A stretch of DNA of 64,000 bases from Lunularia cruciata (GCA_948567375.1 OX419758.1:40811473-40875472), one strand, 5' to 3'; positions 38,519 to 51,220 are shown, numbered from the stretch's first letter. The notes: generated by a model from the sequence alone, not told the origin. Numbers and translations are program-made.

Positions 38519-40410
38519 AGATGCTAGATTGACATTTATTGTGAGGGATGGTTCACATTGTAATCTGTAAGATTTGTGCTTGAGGAAACTTCATGTACAA
38601 AACCTCCCGCAGCAACTGCAAGCATTAGTCCCAGTCCTGTAAACGATTCATCTTGCAGCAGTCGCCAAGCTCTTGAGCAGAAATGAAATTATGGTTGAGC
38701 TTACCATGTTGAGATATTCAGTCTTAGATGCTTTGTTAAACAGTGGAGTAATTCTTTTTGCGCTCAGATGGAATGATGACTCTTAAGTGGACCGCCCGAA
38801 AACTAGTCCAAATTCTTGAAGACCCTACAAATCCAGAGAGTGGGGTCCCAAACACTTATTTACTAATCGCAGTTATTGACTAAATTGTATAGAATTCACA
38901 CCTCTTAGCCAATTGGATTCATGACATGTCTGGCACTGCTGACACTTAAGACATCTAACATGAAGTGCCTGATATCTGTAAGAAAAGAAGGTGATAAGGA
39001 AACATTGTTGCAAATTTGTAATTCTCAAATTTCACTTGCGACGGTAACGTAGAACGAACTCGCCTTGAGTTTAAGCTATGTGATTAGAATAACGTGCGTT
39101 TCACTTTTTCTTCAAGTTCTGCTTGCTGCAAGTCTCGTCAATCTGCCTATCAAGCTCCTGTGAAGCTTCGCAACCAAGTAAACACACTAGCAACTACAAA
39201 GATCAAGTGCTTTCCAGCAGTCGCTAGACGGCTGGAAAAATCACCGGCATGATATGCATGGAAGAGCACAATCTTTCAATCTCTGATTTTTCTAAGAAAA
39301 CGTATCACATCTGCTGTACTTGGTCAACAAGAAAGGTGTGAGTGACACACCGGTCTTCTAATCCAGTACATACCGATTGTCATATATTTTCTTGCCCTCT
39401 AGAAGTCTCCGGGAAACGACCGCTGCAGTGCACGCCCATCTTCTGAAAGCTGCTCCCTTCATAAAATGAAAAGTAAGTCACGATACCCGTTACCTAACGT
39501 AACTTCCATGACGTTTTGCTTTCCACATGTGTGGGGTCAAGTCGGCTTACTTGGAAAGAGAAACCTTCAGGAGGGACCACCAAAGCGTGCAAAAGCATGC
39601 TACAACTTCGATGATCTCAAGTCAAACATTCAGGACTCTTAGAAGTACATCAAGATTTTCTGAAGATTGTCGACTTCGTTTCGGCAGACGTTTGATCAAA
39701 AGCTGAAGATAAGAAGACACTTTTCTGTTTAAGTCAAAAACAAAAATCCTTCGAGTCTTTAGATAAGCTTTCCTACTCAAGGATTGATGTCTGCACTTCT
39801 GCCAATTTAGCATTCGGATTTATGGGAGCTTGAGACACAGTCAGCTGTGAAATATCTTTGGAGCAACCTTTCATGTATATTATATATGCATCAACACCAC
39901 GAAAGTTGGGATGATAATTCTTGGGGATATCTGTCTTGTGATGGTTGGTGGGCCTGTTGTTTATCCATATGGCACTCTTGACAGATTACATAGGATAAGA
40001 AGATTAGTTGCGCTATGTATATTCTATTATAGAGATTCAAGTGTGGTTATAAACTTCCGGACTTGGTCTACATCGGCACGACTAAAATTTGATTAGGAAG
40101 ATACTTCCATGCCTGTGTGATGATCGAGCAAGGAGAAGTAGTCTCTCAACTGAAGGGGCTTATCTTGAACTGAACTTTGACAATTCATGATTGGTGCAAG
40201 AAAAAAGAATCTTCTAACAGTGTTTACTGTCCTAGTGACACGCTTAGGTCTTTCTTTTATTTTGAGGGAGAAGAGCCTCAAAAAGACCTTTCTATTTCCC
40301 ACTTTTACGGGATGCCTCGTCGAGAAATTGCTGCTCTTGTCGGCTTAGTTATTCCCGCTCACCATGCACAGCGCCTTGATGTTCTCAACCATTCCAATGC
40401 AATGCAATGT
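38519..40410. other. 3' flank and intergenic region
   Basis: The first 200 bases probably hold the 3' UTR of the gelsolin-family gene; no clear AATAAA was seen, and AATGAAAT near 38680 is only a weak candidate. Beyond that, no coding or repeat feature was recognised. Confidence 0.4.
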
Positions 40411-40413
40411 AAT

Positions 40414-40995
40414 GGAGACTTTTTGAGTGAACGATTATCCTATGAACTTCTCTGTATGGGAAGAACATGTCAATCGATATGAAACTCGAAACGAAATAAA
40501 CTTTATTCCGACCAGTAGGAATCAATCCAAGCGTACAGTCCGCAAACTAGCGAAGTACCAATCCACCAAACACTTGACAATTCATCTAAAAGTACTACTA
40601 CACACACGGTTATTCAATGGATGTACATTGGCAGCCTCGACTTTTCAATTGTAGCTGTGGGAAAGACTACTCAAATCCTCCACGTTTCTATTTGCTATCG
40701 ATGATACGACTTTTGAGTGAATGATTACCGCACGACTTTCTCAGTATGGGAAGAACATTTTATGCGTTTCAAACTTGATATGAAATATACTATTCCAACC
40801 TCAACTAAACAATCCAAGCGTACAGTCCGAAAACAAGGGAAGTACCACGTCCACTAACACTTGACGATTCATCTAAAGGAAATACTATCGATACGGTAAC
40901 TCAATCGAAGTACATTTCCAGCCTCGACCTTTTTGACCGTAGCTGTGTAAAGACTACATCGAATCACCACGCTTTCAGTTGGCTATCAGTATTGT
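40414..40995. repeat. Diverged tandem duplication, period about 287-291 bp
   Basis: Copy 1 is 40414-40700 and copy 2 is 40701-40995. Shared blocks in the same order include ACTTTTGAGTGAA, TATGGGAAGAACAT, AATCCAAGCGTACAGTCCG (40525 and 40812), ACACTTGAC.ATTCATCTAAA, GCAGCCTCGAC/CCAGCCTCGAC and CGTAGCTGTG. Identity is about three quarters by eye. No coding frame is shared between the copies, and I do not recognise the unit. Confidence 0.85.
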
Positions 40996-41000
40996 GAGGT

Positions 41001-43059
41001 ATTGCATATGTGTTTCCATTTGAATGACTACTAGCTTCGGGACCGCAACAATTACATAAATGCAAAAGTATTGTTTCAAAAAGTAGAAATAAAATATCAT
41101 TATTAGCGCACGAAATGACATAAGGCACGTATACCAACCACTTTACCCAGAGGTAGTGTTGTCGTTGTTCGGTCGACCGTCACTATCTGTACAGTACAAT
41201 CGCGTCTTCATTTCGAGCAGAATAGGCGGAGTAGACCCGACCTTTATCCATTATATTCAGAATGGTTATGGGCCGGCAGCAAATGAGCAAACGATTGAGA
41301 AATGCATTATAACCTATGCAATAGACTGCCTTGCGAATAATGTAGAGCAACTTGTGCCAAGGTTCGACGTAGTCTGTATATATCACCCGAGTTGTAGTAC
41401 CTCTTTCTGGGGCGGTATGTGCTTATGGGACTCGTGTTTATAATTCGACTTTTGGAGAGCACAGCAACCTTTGTAAAGACAGTAAAGACAATGGAGCTCA
41501 AACAATGTCTATAGCGCTAAACTTCGCACCCGCTACACCACGTGTACGCGTAGTGATTGCTGGAGCTGGTATCTCACAGCGAAAGAATCTGAAAATCCGA
41601 ATAGTTACTCTAGACGAATGAGAGAAGGGAATGATTCTTCAGTGTGTTAGTTAATTCACTTGTTTATACCAGTGCTTGCACTTTCTGTCTCTGGATCTCC
41701 TCGGGACACGTTCTCGACGCAGATGTTTTGTGGTCTCGGTAAGCTTGTGCTTCGTTTATTCCCGAGTCAGGCGTGGTTCCACTGCCCCTAGCTACGCATG
41801 CAGTTCACTGTACAGACAAAATCCTCCCATACGGTAGTGTTATTTTAGCTTCAAATTTAAGATTAAGCTTTCGTCAGGCAAACCTTGTGACGATATTCCT
41901 TCTTGTTGTATCCCTGAAGGACATCTTCAAATGGGCCCTCCTTGGAGACGGGCCTGTTGTTTTGGGATGTTGCATGGTTAGTAATCATTTGAAAACATAT
42001 TGTCCTTTCCTCAGCAGTGACTACATCATTCTGCGGTGGTGGTTTGTACCAACCCAATAGAAGAGGAGAAATAAAAGCATAGGTTTGTTTGATCAAGAAG
42101 CCCAGGACGTTTCTTAACATAGAAAACTAAGCGTCATTGTATGTGGCTTAATTGAACGTTCAGTAGACAGGAAATATTGTAGAAATTTCAATCGAGTTCT
42201 GCACAGGTGACGGTTTCAAATGCGGTACAAGGTGGAGGAAGAATGTCAGAGTCAACACAAATGGTGTGGTATATCCTCATGAGACAGTGGACTATAATTA
42301 CTTGTCTGCGTCTTTCATGAAAAGCACAATACAATTATCCCCACAACAGTGCCTTGAGAACACTCGCAGGATCCTCACCTTTTCCCTCCATCATGTTGTA
42401 CAGGTTCTGCAGGTTTCACCTTTTCTGGAACAACGTCATAAGGTCCGTCCCTTCACTCCTTCCTACTGGTAAGCCAACAGGCCCAATAAAATACCCAACT
42501 CGGCGGTTTCTCACCGTCTCGGTCGATCGAAGCAAGCTAGTTGGTTGTCTTTCTCCCTATGAGTAAGTTTCAAGATCATGAATTTTCCTCATATAAGAAA
42601 CAATGGAAAGATGAAGTCTACTGGAGGAATGCACCAAACGCGGTAAACGGAAAACGCGGAATGTCTTCATTGAGTGGCCTCTCTTCATCTTTGTCGCAAT
42701 CCAGTTTGTCCTGCTTATTCACTATGACGTAAGATTATCTTCAACCCTGATGGGGTATACACTTTTCTGAACCCGGGATAAGTTGGACCCACTTAAAATG
42801 GACGGAATGCTAATTTTGAGGGATTGATGATTGTTTGCTTTCTAGGTCGAGCTCGGTATCTAAATTATTAGCTTTCTTCGTAGCTTCCTACTTGTAAGTT
42901 TTCAGCACAGTCTCCCTGTTTATATATCGGATAATGTTTACTCCTATTTGATCAAGCCAGGGTGAACTTTGAGGAGCATGCCTAGGGCAATCTCATATCA
43001 GATACACAAGACCTCGTATATTTCTCGTAAATCCTTCAGTTCGATCCCACATCTGAAAA
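41001..43059. other. Intergenic region, moderate GC
   Basis: Open frames of 60-95 codons occur on both strands, but none has recognisable domains or codon-like conservation. No RNA gene seen. Confidence 0.4.
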
Positions 43060-43845
43060 GGCGACCACGTAGGAAAACCGAAGGATGGGAAGACCCCATC
43101 AAGTCATACAAGGGAGAGACAAAAAAGGTAACATGGCTAAGCCCCAATAGAGTCTAGGAGAAATCTGCCCTACCGCACCTAAGATATCCAAGCTGTGCAA
43201 GTCGTACGGTCTACACACAACTGGAGCATCCAAAGAAACATCACCTAATGTGATTGCTCTCCTATGGATTGCACCAGCCACTGCCCTCTGTAGAGCAATG
43301 GACACACGCTGTCTAAAATATGCTACAAAGGATGAGAGTGAGAGTGGTACCCCCTGATGCCCAACATGATAAGCTCTCGCGCACTCCCTGACAAATGTGT
43401 CAAATGCCGTGTCCATCACTCCATATAACTCCAAGGCTAGAGGGACAAAGAGGTGACCTCGCTGCATGCCCCTATACTTGGAGACCTTGCGACCTGCTGT
43501 TACACTTGCCGCCCATCCAGGGGGATGGGTAATCACTCCCTCCAAAACTGTATCCCGCGTAGGGTCGATAACCACGACATCCGCTACTGTCAACTAATCA
43601 TCTCGGACCAAGTATAAGTCTGCACTGACATGTGTCGTCTGCAAAGCATACGAACGCTCCCTCCAAGCCAAGTATCCACTCTCTCGTGCCATAGCATACA
43701 CTATGTCTCTAATGGCATCATGGGTAGCTATCCTCTGTCCTCCAAAAGGACACCGTGTCATGTGGACCGCTGTTGCATCTAGTTTAGAACCACACTCACA
43801 TCCGAACAGTACTACATGCATGCAACGCAGAGTCAACATCGTCTC
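43060..43845 (-). mobile_element. LINE with zinc finger and restriction-like endonuclease (RLE)-like C-terminus, family A, 5'-truncated
   Basis: On the minus strand, a zinc-finger region reads CECGSKLDATAVHMTRC and then PFGGQRIATHDAIRDIVYAM, close to the CxCG...HxxxC...GGxRxxxHDxIRD pattern of RLE-bearing LINEs. After RSYALQTTHVSADLYLVRDD there is one in-frame stop. Then ADVVVIDPTRDTVLEGVITH, KVSKYRG and HLFVPLALELYGVMDTAFDT follow, an arrangement like the endonuclease core (D, K-Y, PLALExYG). The protein end RPYDLHSLDILGAVGQIS is followed by the 3' tail with the hairpin and GGTCGCC terminus at 43060. The RT domain is missing. The two open stretches of 81 and 164 codons make it the best-preserved family member here. 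The clade is not certain. Confidence 0.7.
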
Positions 43846-43989
43846 AGATAAGGTGAAATGAATTCAGGCCCGAATAGTCCAGACTCCATGTGTAAAAAGG
43901 TATAGAGAAACAAAGTCCTATGCACAATTTGCATAAAAAACAAAGTAACCTGCACTAGAAATATGTAAAATTTGCATAAAAAAACAAAG

Positions 43990-44900
43990 TAACTTACACT
44001 AGAAATATGTCAAATGAGTAATATAGGAGCCAATAATTGCATGGTGTGATAAAGATACTCCAAGTGTATGTATCGGAAATGTGAGGGGAGAGCCATAGAT
44101 GGAACAGGATAGATGTGTCTACTACTGATGCTTGGCAATGAAGACTCAAAATTGGTGATCTCTTCAAGGTGATAAATATCCACTGCCAAAAATAAGAGGT
44201 AAACATGGCTTGTGAGAAAGCCACAGAATCTCTCCTTTGTAGTGATCATGTATCGCCTCTCTAAGGAGACCATCAAACTGATGATGAAGATGGTCAAAAA
44301 GCTCCACTGCTAGAGGGATGAAGATGTCAGGGTGAGTTGTGGTGCATAGTGATCTTCCTTCCTCCTTAGTGGTGATTATTGTTGTGGCTCTTGCCTGGAT
44401 GCTAGCTCACACCAAGGACTTTGGCTGAAATGGGTTTGCCATCACCACATCATATAATGTACATCAGCCATCCTTGAAGGTGACAATATGTACCTGCACC
44501 TTCTGGTAAGGTGGACAAGGTAGGACAATCTTTCACTCAATTTGAACATGTGAGAAAGTAGATTGTGGGATCTAGGCGACAGTATCTCTAACAGCCTTAT
44601 GGACTATAATAGGCTCTCCTCCTCTAGCACATCATAAGATGTGGATGCACTCAAAATCAAATGTAGAACTGCACTAGCACTAGTCCAATAGGCCCAAGAG
44701 TGTTGGATGCGATAGACCTAGTCAAAACTGAAAGACTGTGGTGAACTCCTCCAACATGAACCAAAAGTCTTAATCAAAGGAAAAGCATGAAGCCAAGCTC
44801 CTGCACCATTCCCGTCACAAGAGAGGATCCTAACTCTATCAAGTAAAAGTGCATCAATGAGAGGATATTAGAAAGTGTACATATGTTCATATAGCTCAGC
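43990..44900 (-). mobile_element. LINE with RLE-like C-terminus, family B fragment
   Basis: The minus strand is collinear with the plus-strand copy at about 55.5-56.45 kb. Shared DNA includes a stretch meaning CCTCTAGCAGTGGAGCTTTTTG (43/44-kb side) against CCTCTAGCAATGGAACTTTTTG at 56.1 kb. Other shared parts are CACATCTTATGATGTACCA-type wording, TCCAACACTCTTGGGC and a CTCACATTTCCGATAC/CTCACATTTGCCAGAC box. The encoded PLAVELFDHLHHQFDGLL is the counterpart of PLALELYGVMDTAFDTFV in family A. Stops are frequent. It lies next to the family A copy, in the same orientation, without an obvious shared boundary. Confidence 0.65.
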
Positions 44901-46602
44901 CTGAATCTTCCTAGAGTCTAAGGATTCAAAGTACACAAAGAGGAAGAGTGTTGTAGATGCATGTATTGGCAATAAATCACTAGCAAATTAAAAAATATGG
45001 TTAAAAACATGAAAAAAAATATACTTATGTTTAATAACTTTCCGTTTCGTTTTAACTCCAAAATGAAATGCGGTTTTAGAGATATCCCGGATGTGCAATT
45101 TAGTCCCCTGGGCAACAGGATGAACAATGTTATTGGTGATCTTACTGGGTTTTTATCTATACTCTCAAGAAAAATGAACCACAAGGCCGAACTTACACTG
45201 TAGAAGGAGAGTTCCACTTCAAATGGTATGTAAAGATCATCAGAAGTTCTTCCTAACCTGCTTAACAGTATGCGAGGAGCTTCACAAAGAGAATCCCGTG
45301 TTATATCCACGGAGCACGAAAGTGACAGAAATTTAAAGAAGGTTACCTTACATAGATGGAAGGTAAGAGCAGGAGTTTAAGGTCGGAATTCAGGGAGAAG
45401 GTTTCGGACATTCATAGGGCAGTCAGAGAATCTGCACTGCGGTGTTTCCCTCTTTGGGTCCCAACTGGGACTCCATTCTTCCACACAGTAGTCGGCAAAT
45501 CAGAAGCCATGAAGGTCGTCCTCCTTTTTGGCCACACAAATCCGTCACGAGGCAACCCTACGCATTACAAAATCTAGCTTCCCGGCTCCTACGGTGTAGT
45601 GCATATGAAGATTGATTCTCAGGCTGAAAAGATCGCAGGTGTTGCTTCTTCCTCGTTCAGTAGAAGATGATGATCTGCATTCTGTGTCAACTACGCCGTG
45701 CCTGCTCCTGAGGAACCGAAGGTACACTCTTTTCCGTAACTAGTATGGTCCACACTAATAGAGAGTTCAAGAAAAAATTTACATATCAACACTAATTAAG
45801 GTAATTAAAATTCACTTTCTTAAGAATAGTTATCAATAGTTATCAAAGGCTATTGTAACATATACCCCGAACGATACCTAAAATAAGGAAATATTTTGGA
45901 ATTTTAAATATATCATTCAAAACTCAAGACATTATTTTCAGTTTAGAGAATCTTTACTACCTTTAGCTCTGGTCTACAAGTTTATCTTCAAATTCAGGCT
46001 AAATTTATTTTTTAATTCACAACTCTTTTCTTTGCATGCTTATATTACCTTAAATATTTATTTTGTTTCCGTATTTGAATAATAGAATATGCACTAATAA
46101 AACTCACCTTACAAGTATAAGAATCTACACTAATTGTATAAGCTTTTTATCAGTATGGATTTCTAATTCCCGTGGTCCACAGTAAATGGAGAAAGCGACT
46201 CCAAATTCACTGAACTCCAGGAGTGTGATCCACATTAATTACAAGAAAAGAGTGTAATGAGTGGGTAGGCAGGTCAACACACACATTCTGGCTGGGCGCT
46301 AAAGATCTGAAAGCTGAGCAAGAAGGACGGACAACCTTGATTCCCATCCGCTATTCTCAAACTATATCCTAGATAACAGCCATTTCTCCTCCCTATAAGA
46401 ATACTTTTGGTTGTTTCTACAACTAATCAATGCAATAGATGCTGCATCGTAGTCGCTGATAACACACAAACGCTCACCCCGCTGTCGTGTGGCCTAGACC
46501 AAACGTAGTTCAACGTTAGAACCCTCTTGATTAGTTGTAGATAACTAACAGTAGAGGATACGTACCAACACACGTTTACAAGAGTTACTCGTGCAGAGAA
46601 AA
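44901..46602. other. Intergenic region, partly AT-rich
   Basis: No supported gene. An open frame of 130 codons on the minus strand at 44.9-45.3 kb is leucine/serine/phenylalanine-rich without a domain and is probably chance. Confidence 0.4.
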
Positions 46603-46665
46603 GGGCGACCGCGTAGAAAACACCAAGGATGGGAAGACCCCATCAAGCCGTGCTCATCCCTGACA
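46603..46665 (-). mobile_element. LINE 3' tail (tail copy 2), 5'-truncated
   Basis: GGGCGACCGCGTAG at 46603 is followed by GATGGGAAGACCCCATC (hairpin) and AAGCCGTGCTCATCC. Only the last 60 or so bases of the element are present. Confidence 0.8.
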
Positions 46666-46800
46666 TCCTTTTTCATGTTTCGTCTTACTCTAGGATGGTT
46701 TTGGCCCGAGCAAAAGAACCTTCTATACCGTTTTGATGTGAACAAACCCCAACTTTATGAATTTCAACATTGTCACCGTAAATCTGAATATTCTAGACAT

Positions 46801-47095
46801 CCTAAGCGGTACGAACATTTGACTTCTTTCCTCATACCAATCCTCGTCATCAGGTTGTGATTCCTGGGTCTTCAGCAATATTTGAAGCGAAAAGCAAAAA
46901 CATGCGTTCCCGTATCATGCTTAAAACTAGAAGGAACACAGAGTATATTCAAATTAGTTCCTGAAGCAGTATGATCATTTGACTTTTCTCGTACCAATCT
47001 TCGTCATCTGGTTATGATTCCTGTGTCTTCAGCAATATGAGAAGCGAAAAACAAGAACATGCTTTCCCATATCATATTCAATTTAGTTCGCATAG
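46801..47095. repeat. Tandem duplication, period about 160 bp
   Basis: CATTTGACTTCTTTCC at 46816 recurs as CATTTGACTTTTCTCG at 46976. It is followed in both by ACCAATC.TCGTCATC.GGTT, GATTCCTG.GTCTTCAGCAATAT and GAAGCGAAAA.CAA. The left copy is about 160 bp and the right about 135 bp. Confidence 0.85.
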
Positions 47096-50000
47096 ATTTA
47101 TTTTTAATTCCAAAGAGGTCCAAGGATTCTGATTGGAGAACGGTATGTGGTGCAGTGTAGGAAGTACCCACCACCACCGGCAGTGTACTGCATCACTTAT
47201 ATTCCCTGCGAAAGTCAAGTTTAAAAAGATTGAGACCTACATCACCAGAAGTTCCTCTGATCTTGAAATATCTTCATGGCGAAATGAACAGCATGCCTCT
47301 AAATTGACACGTCACAAATATATTCATCAGGAAAATAGATCTGGATCCCGGTCGGTTTCCAAGTTTGGAAGAGGTTTCTCATTTTTACTTGACGTTTAGA
47401 GCAAGAGCGTTTCTCCGGATCACTCATGCATAGTCCTCAGTGTCTCATTCACTGAAGGTGACTACTGGCGGTAAAAGCGAAACTCTTACTTTCCACTTGG
47501 TCCAATACTGTAGTTCTACAATCCAAGAAGCTCACTCTCCAACAGCAAGACTTCTTTTTCCTCTACAATGAAACAGATGGTGTATTGTATTCCGTGCATA
47601 TTTCATCTTAAATTAGCGGGGGTGCTTGTCAGAAAGTCGAAAGATGCATGTGTCGCCCACAGATTCTTTACACCCTAAGTTTGGCTGGCCATGCTTTACA
47701 TACTGCCAAACATCCTAAATATTTACTTGTTGCACAATAGTGGAGCGGGATCCTTTGTTACATGCACACAAGTTCGTGAATTTACAGTTGTTGCAAAGCG
47801 GCAATCCGGCCATGGCTCTAGTTGAAATCCCGTAAGAAATTTCTCCAACTTGAGCTTGGTGGGCTTCACATACACAGTGGGATGTTGGATGGATTATTTG
47901 TCCCAGCCTAGCTCCAATTATAGCTCTTCAGAACGTCAGAAAGTCAAGGCTACGGAGACTGATGAATTTTGTTTTGCAGCAGTCTGCAGTCCTTTATATA
48001 AGCAGAATTATGGGCATCTATCAACAGCTGCAACTGGCAGTCCAATTGGACTTGAGAGAACACTTTCGCATATGGTGGGGGCCTGCCTGCTGGTTAAAGT
48101 GCAAGAAGACAAGAAGGGAAGATTTAACTTCCTCCAGCGAGCCTCTCCCTGCAGTAGAACGTGATATGGATCCCAAAGACTGAACGTAATATGTCTGCAA
48201 TTGATCCTGGCTGATCCTGTACAAGAATACGGTATGCATAAACACAGTTGCTTTTCTTGATAATAAACAAAAAATCTTAGTCCACCGTCCAAAGTCTTGT
48301 TACAGCACAGCGAAAGCCTTTTGAATTGCCAGTGACCTAACCAAACCTTAGTATCAAACCCATCCAAACGTGCTCAACTTAAAGTTTTTCTGCTTTTGTT
48401 ATACAGCCAAACATTTATAAGTAAAAGACCAAAAGAAAGTAGACGGACATTGGTTGATATATTGAAGGCAATTACTCCTAAAACGCATTGAGTCAGTACT
48501 GATCAACAAGATAAAGTAAAACTTTTTTCCACATTTTCTGGTGCGATTTTTGTTCGCTTACCGAAAACTAGTTCAGAATTACAAATCCATGCTTCTCGAA
48601 AACGGAAAGGACCACACATAAAACCTGATTGGTTCAGTTTCTGTTGCGTTCGATGTGCGATAAGGAACTCTAACTTATTGAGGATCCTTGAACCAGTTAT
48701 ATCAAGTTGCAAGTTACTCAAAGTTCCATCAAGCAGGCTAGACAAACTCCCACAACGGAGGTGGGGTTTGCATCAAGGGGAAAAGGCAATACTGTAATCA
48801 CTCCCTTCGTCGAGTACCTACTCGTCAATTTTACACATGAACCTATCAGATCTTCAAACCTGCGTATGTATTCTATCTGTTACCGTATTTTCCTCGTTTG
48901 ATCCTCCTGCTGCTATGTCAGTGTTGAAACGTACTGAGCCTCTGGGGCACACGTGGACTTCATTTATGTGGATCTTGAGACTGCACGGAACTGACTGAAG
49001 GTCCGCGCGGAAAGAAGATAGAATCGAACGAGTATCCCACACTTTCTGCCAATCAAAACGAGCACACCCAGCGTGAATACAATTTTGAATCAGTAAAGAC
49101 TTTGGACAAGGGAGCACGTTGCTGTTTTTTTACAATGCATTCCGCGTTCTGGGTATCGACAAGTGGGTAGCGGCAAGGTTCTGTTGAGAAAATAAGCTTT
49201 CGAGGCGTTGAGAATATTGATCGACTAAGTGGCGGAGATAAGAGGTTCGATATCTAGTGTCTTATCTGCTTATTGGTTTCACCACTAAATTTGAGATTGC
49301 CAGACTTTAGACCCTAAACTCTATTTCTCTCCTGATGCCATCACAAATCTAATCAGAACTCATGCGCTCGATGACTTTGTGACATCTTCATAAAATTTGA
49401 AATTAAAGCGTTCTTGTGGTGACTGGACACTTCTTTCAAAAAATTTGGTTCCATACGTTTAAACAACAACAGAAGTTTTATTCTTCGACGTGTTTGAATT
49501 CCATGACTTTCACAAGTGTTGTGCATCAGATAAGTAGGTCCATAAATCTAATCAACTCTACATAGAACGGTGGAGAATGGTTGTCTTATACACATCTGAA
49601 CACATCGTAAGGGTGCATCGAGTTCGAATTCCAATCGTAATAGTATCGTCCGTTTCAGGAATCGGAGGAAGTTTACAAGTCACTTCTTACCATGCGTCAA
49701 CTTTCAAAGTAACTCCGACTCTTCATTTCTATCCATCGGTCTATGTTCTCATCCGCAAACTTTATGTTTTCAACTCTTTTTGCATGCAACAACCTCGCTA
49801 CGCGTTCAATTTCCCTCATTGACTCTATAGATCTTTACACAGCATCAGACGACTAACTTCTTGTCCCAAACACCAAACACATTTCTAAACTTTTTTCTTT
49901 AAATTGCCACCTTTGACAATTTCTCAGAATGGTTGTTTCATAAATCTCTTTGTTCATTGACAACGTTATGCCTTGCAGTGACATCTTAATTGCTTAATTA

Positions 50001-50494
50001 GTTTTTTAAAATTAAGTTTTTCGGCACTAACTTCTGGACTTTCCTTGGACTGTGACTTCGTTTTCCCATTTCTGGAGGAGAAAATATCCTTACAGTCTAC
50101 TGAGGGGCTTTATACTTCGGACATCCTAAGAAGTACGGTTTATTTGGGGCTCAGTCATCTTTCGCCTTCTAATTTGGACTTCGGAACTGGGAGAAACGAG
50201 GTAGTATGACCTTAAAGGTCTGTGGCGAACAGAATATCAATGTCCAATTTTAGTTATTTCTCCATGCCTGTGTTTTGAATCTAAAAGACACATTTGCCAC
50301 CCCACCGTCGAGGAGAGTGATGCGAGTATATACTGTGAGCCCCCTTTGTAACGAAACAAGGGTGCATTGTTCTGGGGAAGAAAATATACTATACATTCTA
50401 ATAATTTCGAAACGCCTTTCTAGCTGAAAAGGACCATAGCAGCTGTTTCTCTGAGCTTATTGTAGGACACATTTCTCTTACGATTCCCCGATAC
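47096..50494. other. Intergenic region, moderate GC
   Basis: Open frames up to about 120 codons (for example on both strands at 47.85-48.37 kb) overlap one another and have no recognisable domain. No RNA gene or repeat family was seen. Confidence 0.4.
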
Positions 50495-50584
50495 TGAGTC
50501 TAACCCCATTTTACCTCTTGTGTTTTATCCTTGTACGGCTGGCTGGGTCTTCCCATCCTTCTTGTTATCGTACGCGGTCGCCAT
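50495..50584 (+). mobile_element. LINE 3' tail (tail copy 3)
   Basis: It reads AACCCCATTTTACCTCTTGTG, TTATCCTTGTACGGCT, GGGTCTTCCCATCC and ends TACGCGGTCGCC. The left side of the hairpin stem is degraded (GGCTGGG in place of GATGGG). Confidence 0.8.
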
Positions 50585-51120
50585 CACCCCACTGCTTCTC
50601 GTAGGTGACGTGACATTGATCCGATGCATAGGAAACTAGAGTTTTATGCCCCACCAATTTTGCAATTGCCTATGCTACCAGATTTCCAATTATTGATAAA
50701 TCTATAGATTCATGATTCATGAGAACATGGAAAGTGATTTCAAAAAATATATGTGCATAATTTTGGTCCCCATACACCTGTGTTGTAATTAATGGAGACA
50801 AGAATTTTCAACATCGTAGACAAGCCAGCCTACAAAATCTATGCTCTCATCTCCTATAAAGTAAGCTGCATTAAATGTACTTTGTAGAGCTTTCATCAGT
50901 CGTCTTTAAACCAGCAGTAGCTTTTGGCAAGGAAGTCTGGAATTCTACAGATTTGTAGATAAAGTTTTATGAGGGGATTTCTCATAAGCAGCAGATAGAC
51001 GTGCTAAGTAGCCAATTCATTGTCTTCTGCTCAGGCGGTCCGCTCTTTTGATCTAGCGCGTACAATCAAAGCCAACACCTTACTGCTAGTACTTTTGAGC
51101 TTACCTTTTCTTTCATGGGA
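50585..51120. other. Intergenic stretch
   Basis: No gene or repeat recognised. Confidence 0.4.
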
Positions 51121-51121
51121 A

Positions 51122-51175
51122 AACTCTTGTGCAGGGTTCAGTCGAACAACTTCGACTGAAGCTTGCACAAGAGTT
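51122..51175. other. Hairpin with 25-bp arms and 4-base loop
   Basis: The left arm starts AACTCTTGTGCAGGG and ends CAGTCGAA. The loop is CAAC, and the right arm starts TTCGACTG and ends GCACAAGAGTT. The two arms pair over 25 positions with two mismatches. No repeat family or gene explains it. A small-RNA precursor or a tiny inverted insertion are possible; the loop is short for a plant miRNA precursor. Confidence 0.8.
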
Positions 51176-51197
51176 AAGCAACTCACCAGATTGACCC

Positions 51198-51220
51198 GAC
51201 TTATCCTCGAGAGATAAGTC
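51198..51220. other. Second small perfect hairpin
   Basis: GACTTATC pairs with GATAAGTC across CTCGAGA. It lies 22 bases right of the previous hairpin, so the two form a tandem stem-loop pair. Confidence 0.75.

Noticed and set aside
44918-45310. 130-codon open frame on the minus strand
   Set aside because: Leucine, serine and phenylalanine-rich without domain, and next to decayed LINE sequence; likely chance or shadow frame.
49615-49640. GAGTTCGAATTCC as a tRNA T-arm
   Set aside because: No acceptor stem, D-arm or anticodon arm could be laid out around it; no tRNA gene was found in the window.
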